Positions 17,333-24,906 of a stretch of DNA of 64,000 nt are shown here, one piece after another (the stretch's first letter is position 1; every line of letters begins with the position of its first letter). The notes beneath the pieces are model-generated. The model was not told where the DNA came from and made no database searches. It saw nothing but the letters and a program-made list of their open reading frames with translations. The stretch lies in assembly GCA_040776985.1 (NCBI GenBank), contig JAXGZL010000002.1, forward strand, positions 434,001 through 498,000. The letters are read 5' to 3'. Source of the stretch: UBA6115 sp040776985. Its GTDB lineage: Bacteria; Bacillota; Clostridia; Christensenellales; Aristaeellaceae. The translations under genes and the position numbers were made by a program.

Positions 17333-18459
17333 GGTATCTGCATCTGTACCGCCTGATCCTGGCAGCCTTGCCGGCAGGGAAGCAGGCCTTTCAATTGATT
17401 CGGGGTGAGCGGGCGGATGCCTTTGTGAACATCTATCGCAGGCACCGGGCCAAAGGGGCGGCGCTGGCGATTTTTGATGATGAAGGCATCAAAACCCACC
17501 TGGTTCTTGGGCAGGCGCGACAGGGGACGGCTGTTTCAGAGGACACGGTCTTCAGAACCGCCTCGGTTTCAAAGATGGTGACGGCTGCCCTTGTGATGAA
17601 GCTGGCGGAGGAGGGCAAGGTTGACCTGGACGCGGATGTGGACCGGGCGCTGCCCTACTCACTGAGGCATCCAGGGGCGCCGGATGTGCCCATCACCCTT
17701 CGGATGCTGTTGAGCCACACGGCAGGCATCCAGGATGGTCAGGCCTATACCAGGGCCCTTGGAAAGGATGTGCCGGCGGAAACGCTGCTGGCGCAGGACA
17801 GCCACACCCCCCATTTGCCGGGGAAGGGCTGTGAGTATTCCAACTTCGGCGTGGGGCTGACTGCCTGTGTGTTGGAGGTGGCGCTGGGCATCTCCTTTGA
17901 GCTGCTGGCGCAGGAATGGCTGTTTGAGCCTTTGGGGATGAAGGCCAGTTATTACCCCCATCAGGTGAAGGGCACGCTGGCGGATGCCTGGCGCATCCTG
18001 CCGCCCGCAAAGCAGCCCAACTTTGACGCAAAAGCCAGACAGCAGGCTGAGAAGCGGGGCTGGGATCAGCCGGATCCCCAGGCCCATTACAGCCTGGCCC
18101 AGGGGAACTGCTGCATGGACATCAAAAGCGCGGTGAAGCTGGGGCAGGCGCTGATGAAGCCGGGCTTCCTGAGTGAGGACAGCCTGAAAACAATGCGTGC
18201 CCCCGCCGCCAGCCTTTCTGCCCGGGACCCTTCCCTGACCCAGGGCATCGGCACCTTTCTGATGGAGGATAAAAAGGTCAGCCCTCACCCCCTGTACGGG
18301 CATCAGGGCATGGCCTATGGGGCGGTGCATATGCTGTTCATGGATCCTATTAGGCGGGAGGGCATGGTCAGCTTTACCACCGCGGTGTCCGAGGCCAGGC
18401 GCTATATCCTGACCGATGTGAACAAGGCGCTGCTCCGCGCCTGGCAAGAGGGAAAATGA
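17329..18459 (+). CDS. Beta-lactamase-fold serine hydrolase
   Basis: 376 residues. SxxK is SVSK (79-82), Tyr motif YSN (170-172), and there is an LLSHTAGI segment typical of the class C beta-lactamase/penicillin-binding family. The N-terminus has a short hydrophobic patch (about 4-16) but no convincing signal peptide. It is translationally coupled to lgt upstream and recX downstream by ATGA overlaps. It is the second such hydrolase in this run and clearly not a recent duplicate of the first. Activity unknown; esterase or D,D-peptidase-like are the family options. Confidence 0.85.
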   Translation: MRYLHLYRLILAALPAGKQAFQLIRGERADAFVNIYRRHRAKGAALAIFDDEGIKTHLVLGQARQGTAVSEDTVFRTASVSKMVTAALVMKLAEEGKVDLDADVDRALPYSLRHPGAPDVPITLRMLLSHTAGIQDGQAYTRALGKDVPAETLLAQDSHTPHLPGKGCEYSNFGVGLTACVLEVALGISFELLAQEWLFEPLGMKASYYPHQVKGTLADAWRILPPAKQPNFDAKARQQAEKRGWDQPDPQAHYSLAQGNCCMDIKSAVKLGQALMKPGFLSEDSLKTMRAPAASLSARDPSLTQGIGTFLMEDKKVSPHPLYGHQGMAYGAVHMLFMDPIRREGMVSFTTAVSEARRYILTDVNKALLRAWQEGK

Positions 18460-19103
18460 CCGAGGCTGATACCGTTCTTGAGATCATCAAGCGCCCCGGA
18501 AGCCGGCTGATCCGCCTGGCAAGCGGGGACAGCATGACGGTGCCGCTGCCGGTTCTTAAAGCGGCCCCTTTGAAAGTGGGGCAGTCCGTGATCCAGGAGG
18601 CTTATTTCAAGCGGGTGCTGCCCCTGGAGGCGGGGCTGGCGCTGGAACAGGCCTCCCGCATGCTGATGATGAGGGACCGAACCACGCAGGAAATCAGGAG
18701 CAGGCTCAAGGAAGTTGGCTACACAGAGCAGACGGTGGAGTCAGTGGTGCAAAAGCTGCTGGATGCCAGGGTGCTGGATGACAGCCGGTATCTTGAGAAC
18801 TTCATTTCCATGCGGGTCAAGCGCATGGGCACCCGGCGCATCCGACAGGAGCTGATGCAAAAGGGAATTTCCCAGCCGCTGATTGATGAAGCGCTGGAGG
18901 AGATAGACAGAGATGCCTTGCTTGAGTCTGCTGTAAAACACGCCAAAAAAGCGCTTGCCAGAAAGACAGAGGACAAGCGGCATCAAAGGAACCTGGCTTA
19001 TGCCGCCCTTGCCAGGCGCGGATATAAGCCGGATATTATCAAGCAGGCCCTGGACCTGGCCCAGTCAGCCCTCCAGCAGGAGGCGGACCGCTTCCCCGGC
19101 TAA
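18456..19103 (+). CDS. recX: Regulatory protein RecX
   Basis: 215 residues made of three-helix repeats, with RTTQEIRSRLKEVGY and the RRIRQELMQKGI signature. RecX binds RecA filaments and inhibits strand exchange. The N-terminal ~60 residues form an extra region present in many Firmicute RecX proteins. It ends the FprA-to-RecX run, and its last 39 bp overlap the 3' end of tcdA on the opposite strand. Confidence 0.92.
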   Translation: MTEADTVLEIIKRPGSRLIRLASGDSMTVPLPVLKAAPLKVGQSVIQEAYFKRVLPLEAGLALEQASRMLMMRDRTTQEIRSRLKEVGYTEQTVESVVQKLLDARVLDDSRYLENFISMRVKRMGTRRIRQELMQKGISQPLIDEALEEIDRDALLESAVKHAKKALARKTEDKRHQRNLAYAALARRGYKPDIIKQALDLAQSALQQEADRFPG

Positions 19104-19772
19104 GGCCATGCCCGCCACCGGCGGCACAAAAGGCAGGGAGCCAATGGGCGGGCGATTCATACCCTGGTCTGTTTTAGGGGGGAGAGGGACCTCGGTGGAG
19201 TAGAGCACCCGCAGCTGCTGGATGCCCTGTTCCCGACAGGCCTTGCGCATGCGCCGGGCCAGGGGGCAAACGCTGGTGCCATGGATATCCGCAAAGCGGA
19301 ACTGCAGCGGATCCCTCCGGTTGCCGGCGCCCATGGCGGAAAGCAGGATGAAGCCGGTGTCCTGCGCCTGTTTTGCCAGAAGCAGCTTGGCCTCCAGGCT
19401 GTCCATGCAGTCAATCACCACATGACATTGATCAAGGGGGATGCTGCTGGCCGTCTCCGCCCCGTAAAACACAGGGAAGGCATCAATCAGCAAATCCGGG
19501 TTGATATCAAGAAGCCGGTTTTTCATGGCTTCTGTTTTTGTCATGCCCAGGGTGGAATGAAGGGCAATCACCTGGCGGTTGAGGTTGGAGGGCTGCACCG
19601 TGTCATGGTCCACCAAGATCAGCCGCCCCACCCCGCATCGGGCCAGGGCCTCGGCACAGCTGCCGCCCACCCCGCCCAGGCCCAGGACCGCCATGGCAGC
19701 ATTTTTCAGTTTCTGAATGGCCTCCGCCCCCAGCAGCAGCTGGGTGCGGGAGTTGGCCGCATTCATGTCCAT
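19065..19772 (-). CDS. tcdA: tRNA threonylcarbamoyladenosine dehydratase (ThiF/E1-like)
   Basis: 235 residues. The nucleotide-binding GLGGVGG (31-37), the ATP-site Asp in ILVDHDTV, and LNRQ match TcdA/CsdL of the E1-like superfamily. TcdA uses ATP to cyclise t6A37 to ct6A in tRNAs reading ANN codons. A ribosome site (GGGAGG) is well placed before the ATG. Third gene of recD2-comF-tcdA; the 3' end overlaps recX tail to tail by 39 bp. Confidence 0.93.
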   Translation of the reverse strand: MDMNAANSRTQLLLGAEAIQKLKNAAMAVLGLGGVGGSCAEALARCGVGRLILVDHDTVQPSNLNRQVIALHSTLGMTKTEAMKNRLLDINPDLLIDAFPVFYGAETASSIPLDQCHVVIDCMDSLEAKLLLAKQAQDTGFILLSAMGAGNRRDPLQFRFADIHGTSVCPLARRMRKACREQGIQQLRVLYSTEVPLPPKTDQGMNRPPIGSLPFVPPVAGMALAGEAVRLLLEG

Positions 19773-19786
19773 GAAGGTACCCTCCC

Positions 19787-20491
19787 TTAATCAGCCACGG
19801 TGGCGGTGAGCAGGCTGACCCTGGCTGCCCCTGCCTCCCGGAGCGCCCTGGCGCAGTCCTGGGCCGTGGCGCCGGTGGTGCGCACATCATCCACCAGCAG
19901 AACATGCTTGCCGGTCATGTCGCAGGCCGCGCGGAACTTTCCGCTGACATTCCGCTGCCGGTCAATTCTTCCGAGGCTGGACTGGCGTCTGGTCTTTTGC
20001 GGCTTGATCAGCGCGTTTTGCAGCGCCAGATCCGGACGATGGATTTGTATCATCCGGCACAGCTGCTCTGCCTGGTTATAGCCCCGCGCCCGCAGATTGC
20101 CCCGGTACAGGGGAATGGGTACCAGACAATCAAAGTCAAGGCCGGTGATGGCCTGGGCCATGGCGGCTGCCAGCGGCTTGCCCGCGTCCTGGAAGGGGCC
20201 AAACTTCAGCCGGTGAACCAGGGTTCTGGCTTCATCGATATAGCGATAAGGGGCATAGGCCCGCTCAATGCCCAGGAGCCCGCCCTGGGCGCAAAAGGAA
20301 CAGACCTTGCCCTGGCTGCGGAAGGACAGGCAGCGGGAACAGCGCAGGCCGCTGTCAAGTTCGCACGCCATAAGGCCTGCCTGGCAGGCTTCACAGAGCA
20401 GCTTCCCCGGATCCAGCCGCCTGGGCTCATCACAGCACAGGCAGCGGGAGGAGGGGAAGAGAAGGCCCAGCAGCCTTTCTGCCCTTTTCAT
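19787..20491 (-). CDS. comF: ComF family phosphoribosyltransferase-like protein
   Basis: 234 residues. Four CxxC pairs (Cys 17/20, 33/36, 51/54, 64/67) form an N-terminal zinc region, followed by a type I phosphoribosyltransferase domain with the PRPP loop VLLVDDVRTTGAT near residue 200. ComF is needed for DNA uptake in naturally competent bacteria; in others its role is unclear. The ATG overlaps the recD2 stop, so it is coupled to that helicase. Confidence 0.9.
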   Translation of the reverse strand: MKRAERLLGLLFPSSRCLCCDEPRRLDPGKLLCEACQAGLMACELDSGLRCSRCLSFRSQGKVCSFCAQGGLLGIERAYAPYRYIDEARTLVHRLKFGPFQDAGKPLAAAMAQAITGLDFDCLVPIPLYRGNLRARGYNQAEQLCRMIQIHRPDLALQNALIKPQKTRRQSSLGRIDRQRNVSGKFRAACDMTGKHVLLVDDVRTTGATAQDCARALREAGAARVSLLTATVAD

Positions 20492-22680
20492 GCGGATTCC
20501 AGCTTCAGCCAGTGGTTCAGCAGGGAATAGCGGCGGCGTTCCAGGTTGTTTGACACCATCATCTGCACCACCGACTGTCTCCCCACCAGCACCACCAGGC
20601 GCCTGGCCCGGGTGACGGCGGTGTAAAGCAGGTTGCGGGTCAACAGCATCCTGGGTCCGCCGATCATGGGAAGAATCACCGCGGGGAACTCGCTGCCCTG
20701 GCTTTTATGAACGGACAGGCAATAGGCCAGTTCCAGCTCCTCCAGTTGACCATACTCATACGCCACCTGCCGCTGGTCATCAAACTGCACGGTGAGGGCC
20801 TTTTCATCCGAATCAATCTGGCTGATAAAGCCGATGTCCCCGTTGAACACCCCCAGGCCTTCCTCCCCGCCCGGGGCGGACCAGGCCAGCTGATAGTTGT
20901 TCTTGATCTGGATGACCTTGTCCCCCTCCCGCAGGGTCATGTCCCCGTACTGCAGTTCATTTTTCCAGGGATCCGCGGGGTTCAGGGCGTTTTGCAGCAG
21001 GGTGTTGAGGGCACTGACCCCGCAGACGCCTTTTTTGGTGGGGGAGAGAACCTGCAGGCTGCGCATGCTGTCTGTTTCGTTCAGGTATTTGGGGAGCCGG
21101 GTGGTGCACAATGCCACAATGCTGTCTGCGGCGGCGTTGGCATCCCCCTGGTTCTCAAAGAAGAAATCGCTGCCCGGGCTGTTGGCGACGGGGTCCTTGC
21201 CCTGGTTGATGCGGTGAGCATTGACCACGATCATGGACTGCTCCGCCTGGCGGAAAATCTCAGTCAGTCTGGCCTGGGGGATGCCCGGGCAGGAGAGGAT
21301 ATCCGCCAACACATTTCCTGGTCCAACGCTTGGCAACTGGTCGGCGTCCCCCACCAGCACCAGCCGGGTGCCCGGTGTGATGGCCCTAAGCAGACTGCGC
21401 ATCAAAAACACATCCACCATGGACATTTCGTCCACAATCACGCAGTGGCAGTTTAACGGATTGTCATCATCCATCAGGAAAACGCCCTCTTCCCCGCCAA
21501 ACTGCAAGAGGCGGTGGATGGTGCTGGCCTCCCTGCCGGTGGCCTCGCTCATCCTTTTGGCTGCGCGGCCAGTGGGGGCCGCCAGCAGGGTCCTGGTTTC
21601 CTCCCCCAACACAAACAGCAGGCAGTTGATCAGCGTGGTTTTCCCGGTGCCGGGCCCTCCGGTGATCACCGACAGGCCGGAATTGGCCGCCAGCCCGATG
21701 GCATCCCGCTGGGCAGGGCTGAAGCGGATGCCTTCCTTTTTCTCAAAGGCATCAATCCGGTCATCAATCTGCGCCTTGAACATCTGCTGGCTGTAATCAG
21801 TCAGCATCATCAGCCGCCTGGCGATCTCCTGCTCCGCGTGCACAAAGGAAAGCAGACTGATCAACGGTGCGCCTTCCAGATGGATCTTTTTCAGCTCCTG
21901 GTTTTTGCACAAAAGATCCAGCTGGGGGACCACCAGGTTTTCCTCTGACTGAAGCAGGCTGCAGGCCTTGCCGATCAGCTCTGTTTCCGGCAGATAGGTA
22001 TGCCCGGAGGAGCCAGAGGCCTCCTGCAACACATGCTTGATCCCCGCTCTGATCCTGAAGGCGCTGTCCACCGCAACGCCCAGGGACTGGGCGATGCGGT
22101 CAGCCGTCAGAAAGCCCACGCCCTCAATGTCATCAATCAGGCGGTAGGGGTTCTCCCGGATCATGCGCTCTGCCTGATCCCGGTAGAACTTATTGATTTT
22201 GCTGGACAGTGAGGGGGTGATGCCATAGCGCTGGAGGAAGAGGAAGGTGCTGCGGCTTTGCTGCTGGGCGGCGAAACTCTCATAGATCTGCTCCATGCGC
22301 TTCTTGCCGATTTTGGGCACTTCCAGCAGCCGTTCCGGATGGGCGCTGAGCACCTCCAGGGTGTCCTGGCCAAAGGTCTCCACAATGAGCCTGGCGGTGG
22401 CAGGCCCCACGCCCCGGATCAGGCCGGAGCCCAGGTAATGCTCAATGGCGTCAAGCGTGGTAGGGGTTTCCACTTGAAAGCCGCTGGCCTTGAACTGCCG
22501 GCCATACTGGGCATGCTGGGTCCATTCGCCTTCCAGCTGCAGTTGCTCCCCGTCGGTCAATTCCGGGAAGATGCCCACAGCGGTCTGCAAACAGCCCTCC
22601 ACCCGCAGAGAAACCACACTATAACCGTTCTCATCATTGCGAAACAGGGTGCCGTTCACAGTGCCGCGCAGCGTCTCCAT
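20488..22680 (-). CDS. recD2: ATP-dependent DNA helicase RecD2
   Basis: 730 residues. The N-terminal region (1-~300) carries helix-hairpin-helix motifs, for example SGLIRGVGPATARL. A superfamily 1B helicase core follows: Walker A GGPGTGKT (341-348), VDEMSMVD, GDADQLPSVGPGNVL, and the C-terminal VHKSQGSEF motif. RecD2 is the RecBC-independent RecD form of Firmicutes and Deinococcus and acts in DNA repair and fork maintenance. The start has GAGGAGG upstream. First gene of the operon with comF and tcdA. Confidence 0.95.
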   Translation of the reverse strand: METLRGTVNGTLFRNDENGYSVVSLRVEGCLQTAVGIFPELTDGEQLQLEGEWTQHAQYGRQFKASGFQVETPTTLDAIEHYLGSGLIRGVGPATARLIVETFGQDTLEVLSAHPERLLEVPKIGKKRMEQIYESFAAQQQSRSTFLFLQRYGITPSLSSKINKFYRDQAERMIRENPYRLIDDIEGVGFLTADRIAQSLGVAVDSAFRIRAGIKHVLQEASGSSGHTYLPETELIGKACSLLQSEENLVVPQLDLLCKNQELKKIHLEGAPLISLLSFVHAEQEIARRLMMLTDYSQQMFKAQIDDRIDAFEKKEGIRFSPAQRDAIGLAANSGLSVITGGPGTGKTTLINCLLFVLGEETRTLLAAPTGRAAKRMSEATGREASTIHRLLQFGGEEGVFLMDDDNPLNCHCVIVDEMSMVDVFLMRSLLRAITPGTRLVLVGDADQLPSVGPGNVLADILSCPGIPQARLTEIFRQAEQSMIVVNAHRINQGKDPVANSPGSDFFFENQGDANAAADSIVALCTTRLPKYLNETDSMRSLQVLSPTKKGVCGVSALNTLLQNALNPADPWKNELQYGDMTLREGDKVIQIKNNYQLAWSAPGGEEGLGVFNGDIGFISQIDSDEKALTVQFDDQRQVAYEYGQLEELELAYCLSVHKSQGSEFPAVILPMIGGPRMLLTRNLLYTAVTRARRLVVLVGRQSVVQMMVSNNLERRRYSLLNHWLKLESA

Positions 22681-22707
22681 CCAGTCCTCCTCTGATCAAT
22701 CCCTTGA

Positions 22708-22737
22708 ATTATACCAGTTTTCAGGAGGGGCTGTAAA
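22708..22737 (-). promoter_or_regulatory. Sigma-A promoter for recD2-comF-tcdA
   Basis: Minus strand TTTACA (22737-22732), 18 bp, TATAAT (22713-22708), about 28 bp before the start codon. Confidence 0.7.
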
Positions 22738-22797
22738 TGAAAGGCGCGCCATGCACAACTGTTTTCACGATAATCCATGATTTTTTGCTGATACCCC

Positions 22798-22826
22798 TTG
22801 ACATCCACCCTTGCCTATGCTAACTT
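22798..22826 (+). promoter_or_regulatory. Promoter for tRNA-Leu
   Basis: Consensus TTGACA (22798-22803), 17 bp, TAACTT (22821-22826). The tRNA begins 16 bp after the -10 box. Confidence 0.7.
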
Positions 22827-22841
22827 ACTGCTTGCGGTTAC

Positions 22842-22929
22842 GCGGTCATGGCGGAATTGGCAGACGCGCTAGATTCAGGTTCTAGTGAGCAATACGCTCA
22901 TGGAGGTTCAAGTCCTCTTGACCGCACCA
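22842..22929 (+). tRNA. tRNA-Leu (anticodon CAG)
   Basis: 88 bases including encoded CCA. The acceptor stem GCGGTCA pairs with TGACCGC. The anticodon stem CTAGA/TCTAG encloses CAG at 22876-22878. A long variable arm (TGAGC...GCTCA) marks a class II tRNA, and the T-arm contains GGTTCAAGTCC. Anticodon CAG reads CUG, the dominant Leu codon in this GC-rich window. Confidence 0.97.
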
Positions 22930-22968
22930 CGTCGTCGCGGACTACACTTAGTTCGCGGCGTCTTTTTT
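22930..22968 (+). terminator. Intrinsic terminator after tRNA-Leu
   Basis: A stem of about 11 bp with G-U pairs (CGTCGCGGACT with AGTTCGCGGCG) around a six-base loop, followed by TCTTTTTT. Confidence 0.85.
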
Positions 22969-23015
22969 CATTTCATTCAAAATCCGCCTCTCACACGTTC
23001 CATCGCTCCTCCTTT

Positions 23016-23044
23016 CCCCTCAAAGCCTGTGGGCTTTGAAGGGG
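23016..23044. repeat. Inverted repeat between tRNA-Leu and the NTF2-like gene
   Basis: CCCC-TCAAAGCC pairs with GGCTTTGA-(A)-GGGG, 12 bp with one bulge and a four-base loop. There is no T-run on either strand, so it is not an obvious terminator. C-rich and G-rich flanks (around 23006 and 23098) are imperfectly complementary, so it could be the core of a small palindromic repeat element. Otherwise the 22969-23112 gap shows nothing coding. Confidence 0.5.
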
Positions 23045-23112
23045 GTGAGAACTTCCTGGCTCTTCGTACAGTTTCCATATTCCTCTTTTTAAGGGTGGGG
23101 GAGGAGGATTAC

Positions 23113-23568
23113 TTAACTTTCGATAGGTGGGGCGGAGGCTTCTTCTATACCTTGACGGGAGAGAGCATTGAAATAGCCTTTCAGGTATTCCGTGTCGCAG
23201 TAGACCTGCAGTTCCACCACCTTGCCCCATTTGATACGGATCAGGTGGACGCCGCGGTTGGCGTAGGCCTTGCCTTCCCGGTCGTGCAGGGTGTCGGACC
23301 AGCTGAGCATGCCCACAGTGTTCCAGGGCCAGCCGGCGATGGCGGCGTGTTCAATCTGAAATTTAAGGTCCGGCATCAGCCGGGCCAGCCTGTCATACCA
23401 GGCATGAATGGCGGGGAGGGTGCGGCGGGTGCCCGCAAAAGGATGGTCAGTGCCGGAAAACCAGTGGACAGCGTCTTTTGCGAACTGCCGGGTGATCACC
23501 TGATAGTCCCCGCGGTTCAGGGCAGCAAAGGAGTTGAGCAACCTCCGTTTAACAATGGCGTGGTACAT
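23113..23568 (-). CDS. NTF2/SnoaL-like protein
   Basis: 151 residues with the cone-shaped NTF2-like pattern: an N-terminal helix (NSFAALNRGDYQVITRQFA), DAVHWFSGTDHPFAG, a middle helix with a WYDRLARLMPDL segment, and C-terminal beta strands ending VVELQVYCDTEYLKG. The family covers polyketide cyclases, isomerases and ligand-binding proteins, and the catalytic residues cannot be assigned here. It is transcribed alone from a promoter fused to the terminator of the upstream sugar ABC operon. Confidence 0.75.
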   Translation of the reverse strand: MYHAIVKRRLLNSFAALNRGDYQVITRQFAKDAVHWFSGTDHPFAGTRRTLPAIHAWYDRLARLMPDLKFQIEHAAIAGWPWNTVGMLSWSDTLHDREGKAYANRGVHLIRIKWGKVVELQVYCDTEYLKGYFNALSRQGIEEASAPPIES

Positions 23569-23600
23569 GGCGCGTCTCCTCTCTGGCTTTTCTTGTATGT

Positions 23601-23630
23601 CTTATACCGCAACGCGGAAGGGATAAACAA
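23601..23630 (-). promoter_or_regulatory. Promoter for the NTF2-like gene
   Basis: Minus strand TTGTTT (23630-23625), 18 bp, TATAAG (23606-23601). The -35 box is inside the T-rich tail of the upstream terminator. Confidence 0.5.
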
Positions 23631-23656
23631 ATGCTCCCCGGAAACAGGGAGCATTT
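23625..23656 (-). terminator. Intrinsic terminator of the sugar ABC operon
   Basis: AAATGCTCCC (23629-23638) pairs with GGGAGCATTT (23647-23656), a perfect 10-bp stem with an eight-base loop, then GTTTATCC on the minus strand. Confidence 0.75.
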
Positions 23657-23675
23657 GCATCGGACGGACCGTGTT

Positions 23676-23843
23676 TTATCTTCCGGCGGTCAATACGGCA
23701 ACCAGCAGGATGATGACCAGTGCGGCGACAAGGCCGATGATGACCTTGTCCATGGTGCGCACGCTGACCTTGATGCGGCCATAGAGCTTGTCCCGCCAGG
23801 TTTTGCGGCTTTCCCTCGGCTGGTTGTCGTCCCTTAAGCTCAT
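23676..23843 (-). CDS. Small one-helix membrane protein ending the sugar ABC operon
   Basis: 55 residues, starting MSLRDDNQPRE and ending LTAGR. A basic, hydrophilic N-terminal ~30 residues (RKTWRDKLYGRIKVSVR) precedes one hydrophobic segment (about 33-52). The ATG is one base after the mglC-like stop codon, implying coupled translation. I found it by translating the gap by hand. It matches no family I know, but its plan (charged cytoplasmic head, one C-terminal helix, last gene of an ABC operon) is the same as that of the 64-residue protein at 3807-4001. Function unknown; an ABC-transporter accessory is inferred from position. Confidence 0.65.
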   Translation of the reverse strand: MSLRDDNQPRESRKTWRDKLYGRIKVSVRTMDKVIIGLVAALVIILLVAVLTAGR

Positions 23844-23844
23844 A

Positions 23845-24906
23845 TTACTTCTTCACGATGTACTTGCGTACGTCAATGGCCACGGCCAGCACGATGATAA
23901 GCCCGCGGATGATGAACTGATAGTAGGGGTTGACGCCGATGAAGTTGAGGGAGAAGTTGATGGCCTGCAGGATGATGGCGCCGATGACCACGCCCTGGAT
24001 GGTGCCCACACCGCCGGAAAAGGAAACGCCGCCAATGACGCAGGCGGAAATGGCGTCCGTTTCATAGTTGATGCCGGTGTTGGCGCCCACCGACTGGATG
24101 CGCGCCGCCTCCAGGAAGGCCGCGATGCCGTACAGGACGCCCGCGATCAGGTAGACCAGCATGATGGTGCGGGCCACATTGACGCCGGACACCCGGGCCG
24201 CCTCCTCGTTGCCGCCCACGGCGAACATGTTCTTGCCCAGCCGGGTTTTGTTCCACACCACCCACATGATGATGGCCAAGCCCAGGAAATAGAGCACCAC
24301 CAGCGGGATTTTGACGCTTCCCAGCAGCAGGTCGCCAGCGGCCACATCCTTGAAATGCTGGTTGAAGGTGGACAGGGCCTGGGCGGTGCCGGAGGGCTGC
24401 GCTTCAATAAACAGGCAGTTCATGCCATAGGCGATCAGCTGGGTGCCCAGGGTGATGATAAAGGCATGCATCTTCAGCTTGGACACGCCAAAGCCGTTGA
24501 ACAGGGAAAAGGCAACCCCCACCGCGATCGCCGCCAGCAGCGGCACAATCAGCGGCAGATCCTGGGTCATTTGGGGGAAATAGCGGGATTTATAGGTGAC
24601 TGACTGCACCAGGGCCGCAGTGACGGCGGCTGAAAAGCCCATCACCCTGCCGATGGACAGGTCGGTCCCTGCCAGCACAATCAGGCCGGCGCAGCCCAGC
24701 GCCAGGATGCCCTTGGTGGACGCCTGCTTCAGGATGTTCAGGATGTTGTTGAGCGCCAGGAAGTTGGGCCTGATGGCGCTGACCACGATGAGGATCGCCA
24801 GCAGGATGATATACATGGCATAGCGGAGCAGAAAGTCCACTGTTTTTTGCTTGTTCCATTTGCTTACGCTTTGTTGCATTGCCTTCGCCGCCTTCTTTCT
24901 ATACAT
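23845..24906 (-). CDS. mglC: Sugar ABC permease (MglC/RbsC type)
   Basis: 353 residues from the ATG at 24906, which overlaps the ATPase stop by 8 bp; an alternative ATG at 24879 has a somewhat better purine-rich sequence upstream. About 8-10 membrane helices are present. Family landmarks are GAGLIVLAGTDLSIGR-like (here GCAGLIVLAGTDLSIGR), LGTQLIAYG, GGNEEAARVSGVNV, and the C-terminal GGVSFSGGVGTIQGVVIG. These closely resemble the galactose/methyl-galactoside permease MglC. It forms the membrane channel, probably as a homodimer. Confidence 0.9.
   Translation of the reverse strand: MYRKKAAKAMQQSVSKWNKQKTVDFLLRYAMYIILLAILIVVSAIRPNFLALNNILNILKQASTKGILALGCAGLIVLAGTDLSIGRVMGFSAAVTAALVQSVTYKSRYFPQMTQDLPLIVPLLAAIAVGVAFSLFNGFGVSKLKMHAFIITLGTQLIAYGMNCLFIEAQPSGTAQALSTFNQHFKDVAAGDLLLGSVKIPLVVLYFLGLAIIMWVVWNKTRLGKNMFAVGGNEEAARVSGVNVARTIMLVYLIAGVLYGIAAFLEAARIQSVGANTGINYETDAISACVIGGVSFSGGVGTIQGVVIGAIILQAINFSLNFIGVNPYYQFIIRGLIIVLAVAIDVRKYIVKK

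Noticed and set aside
23016..23044. Terminator for the NTF2-like gene
   Set aside because: The hairpin is good but no T-run follows on either strand.
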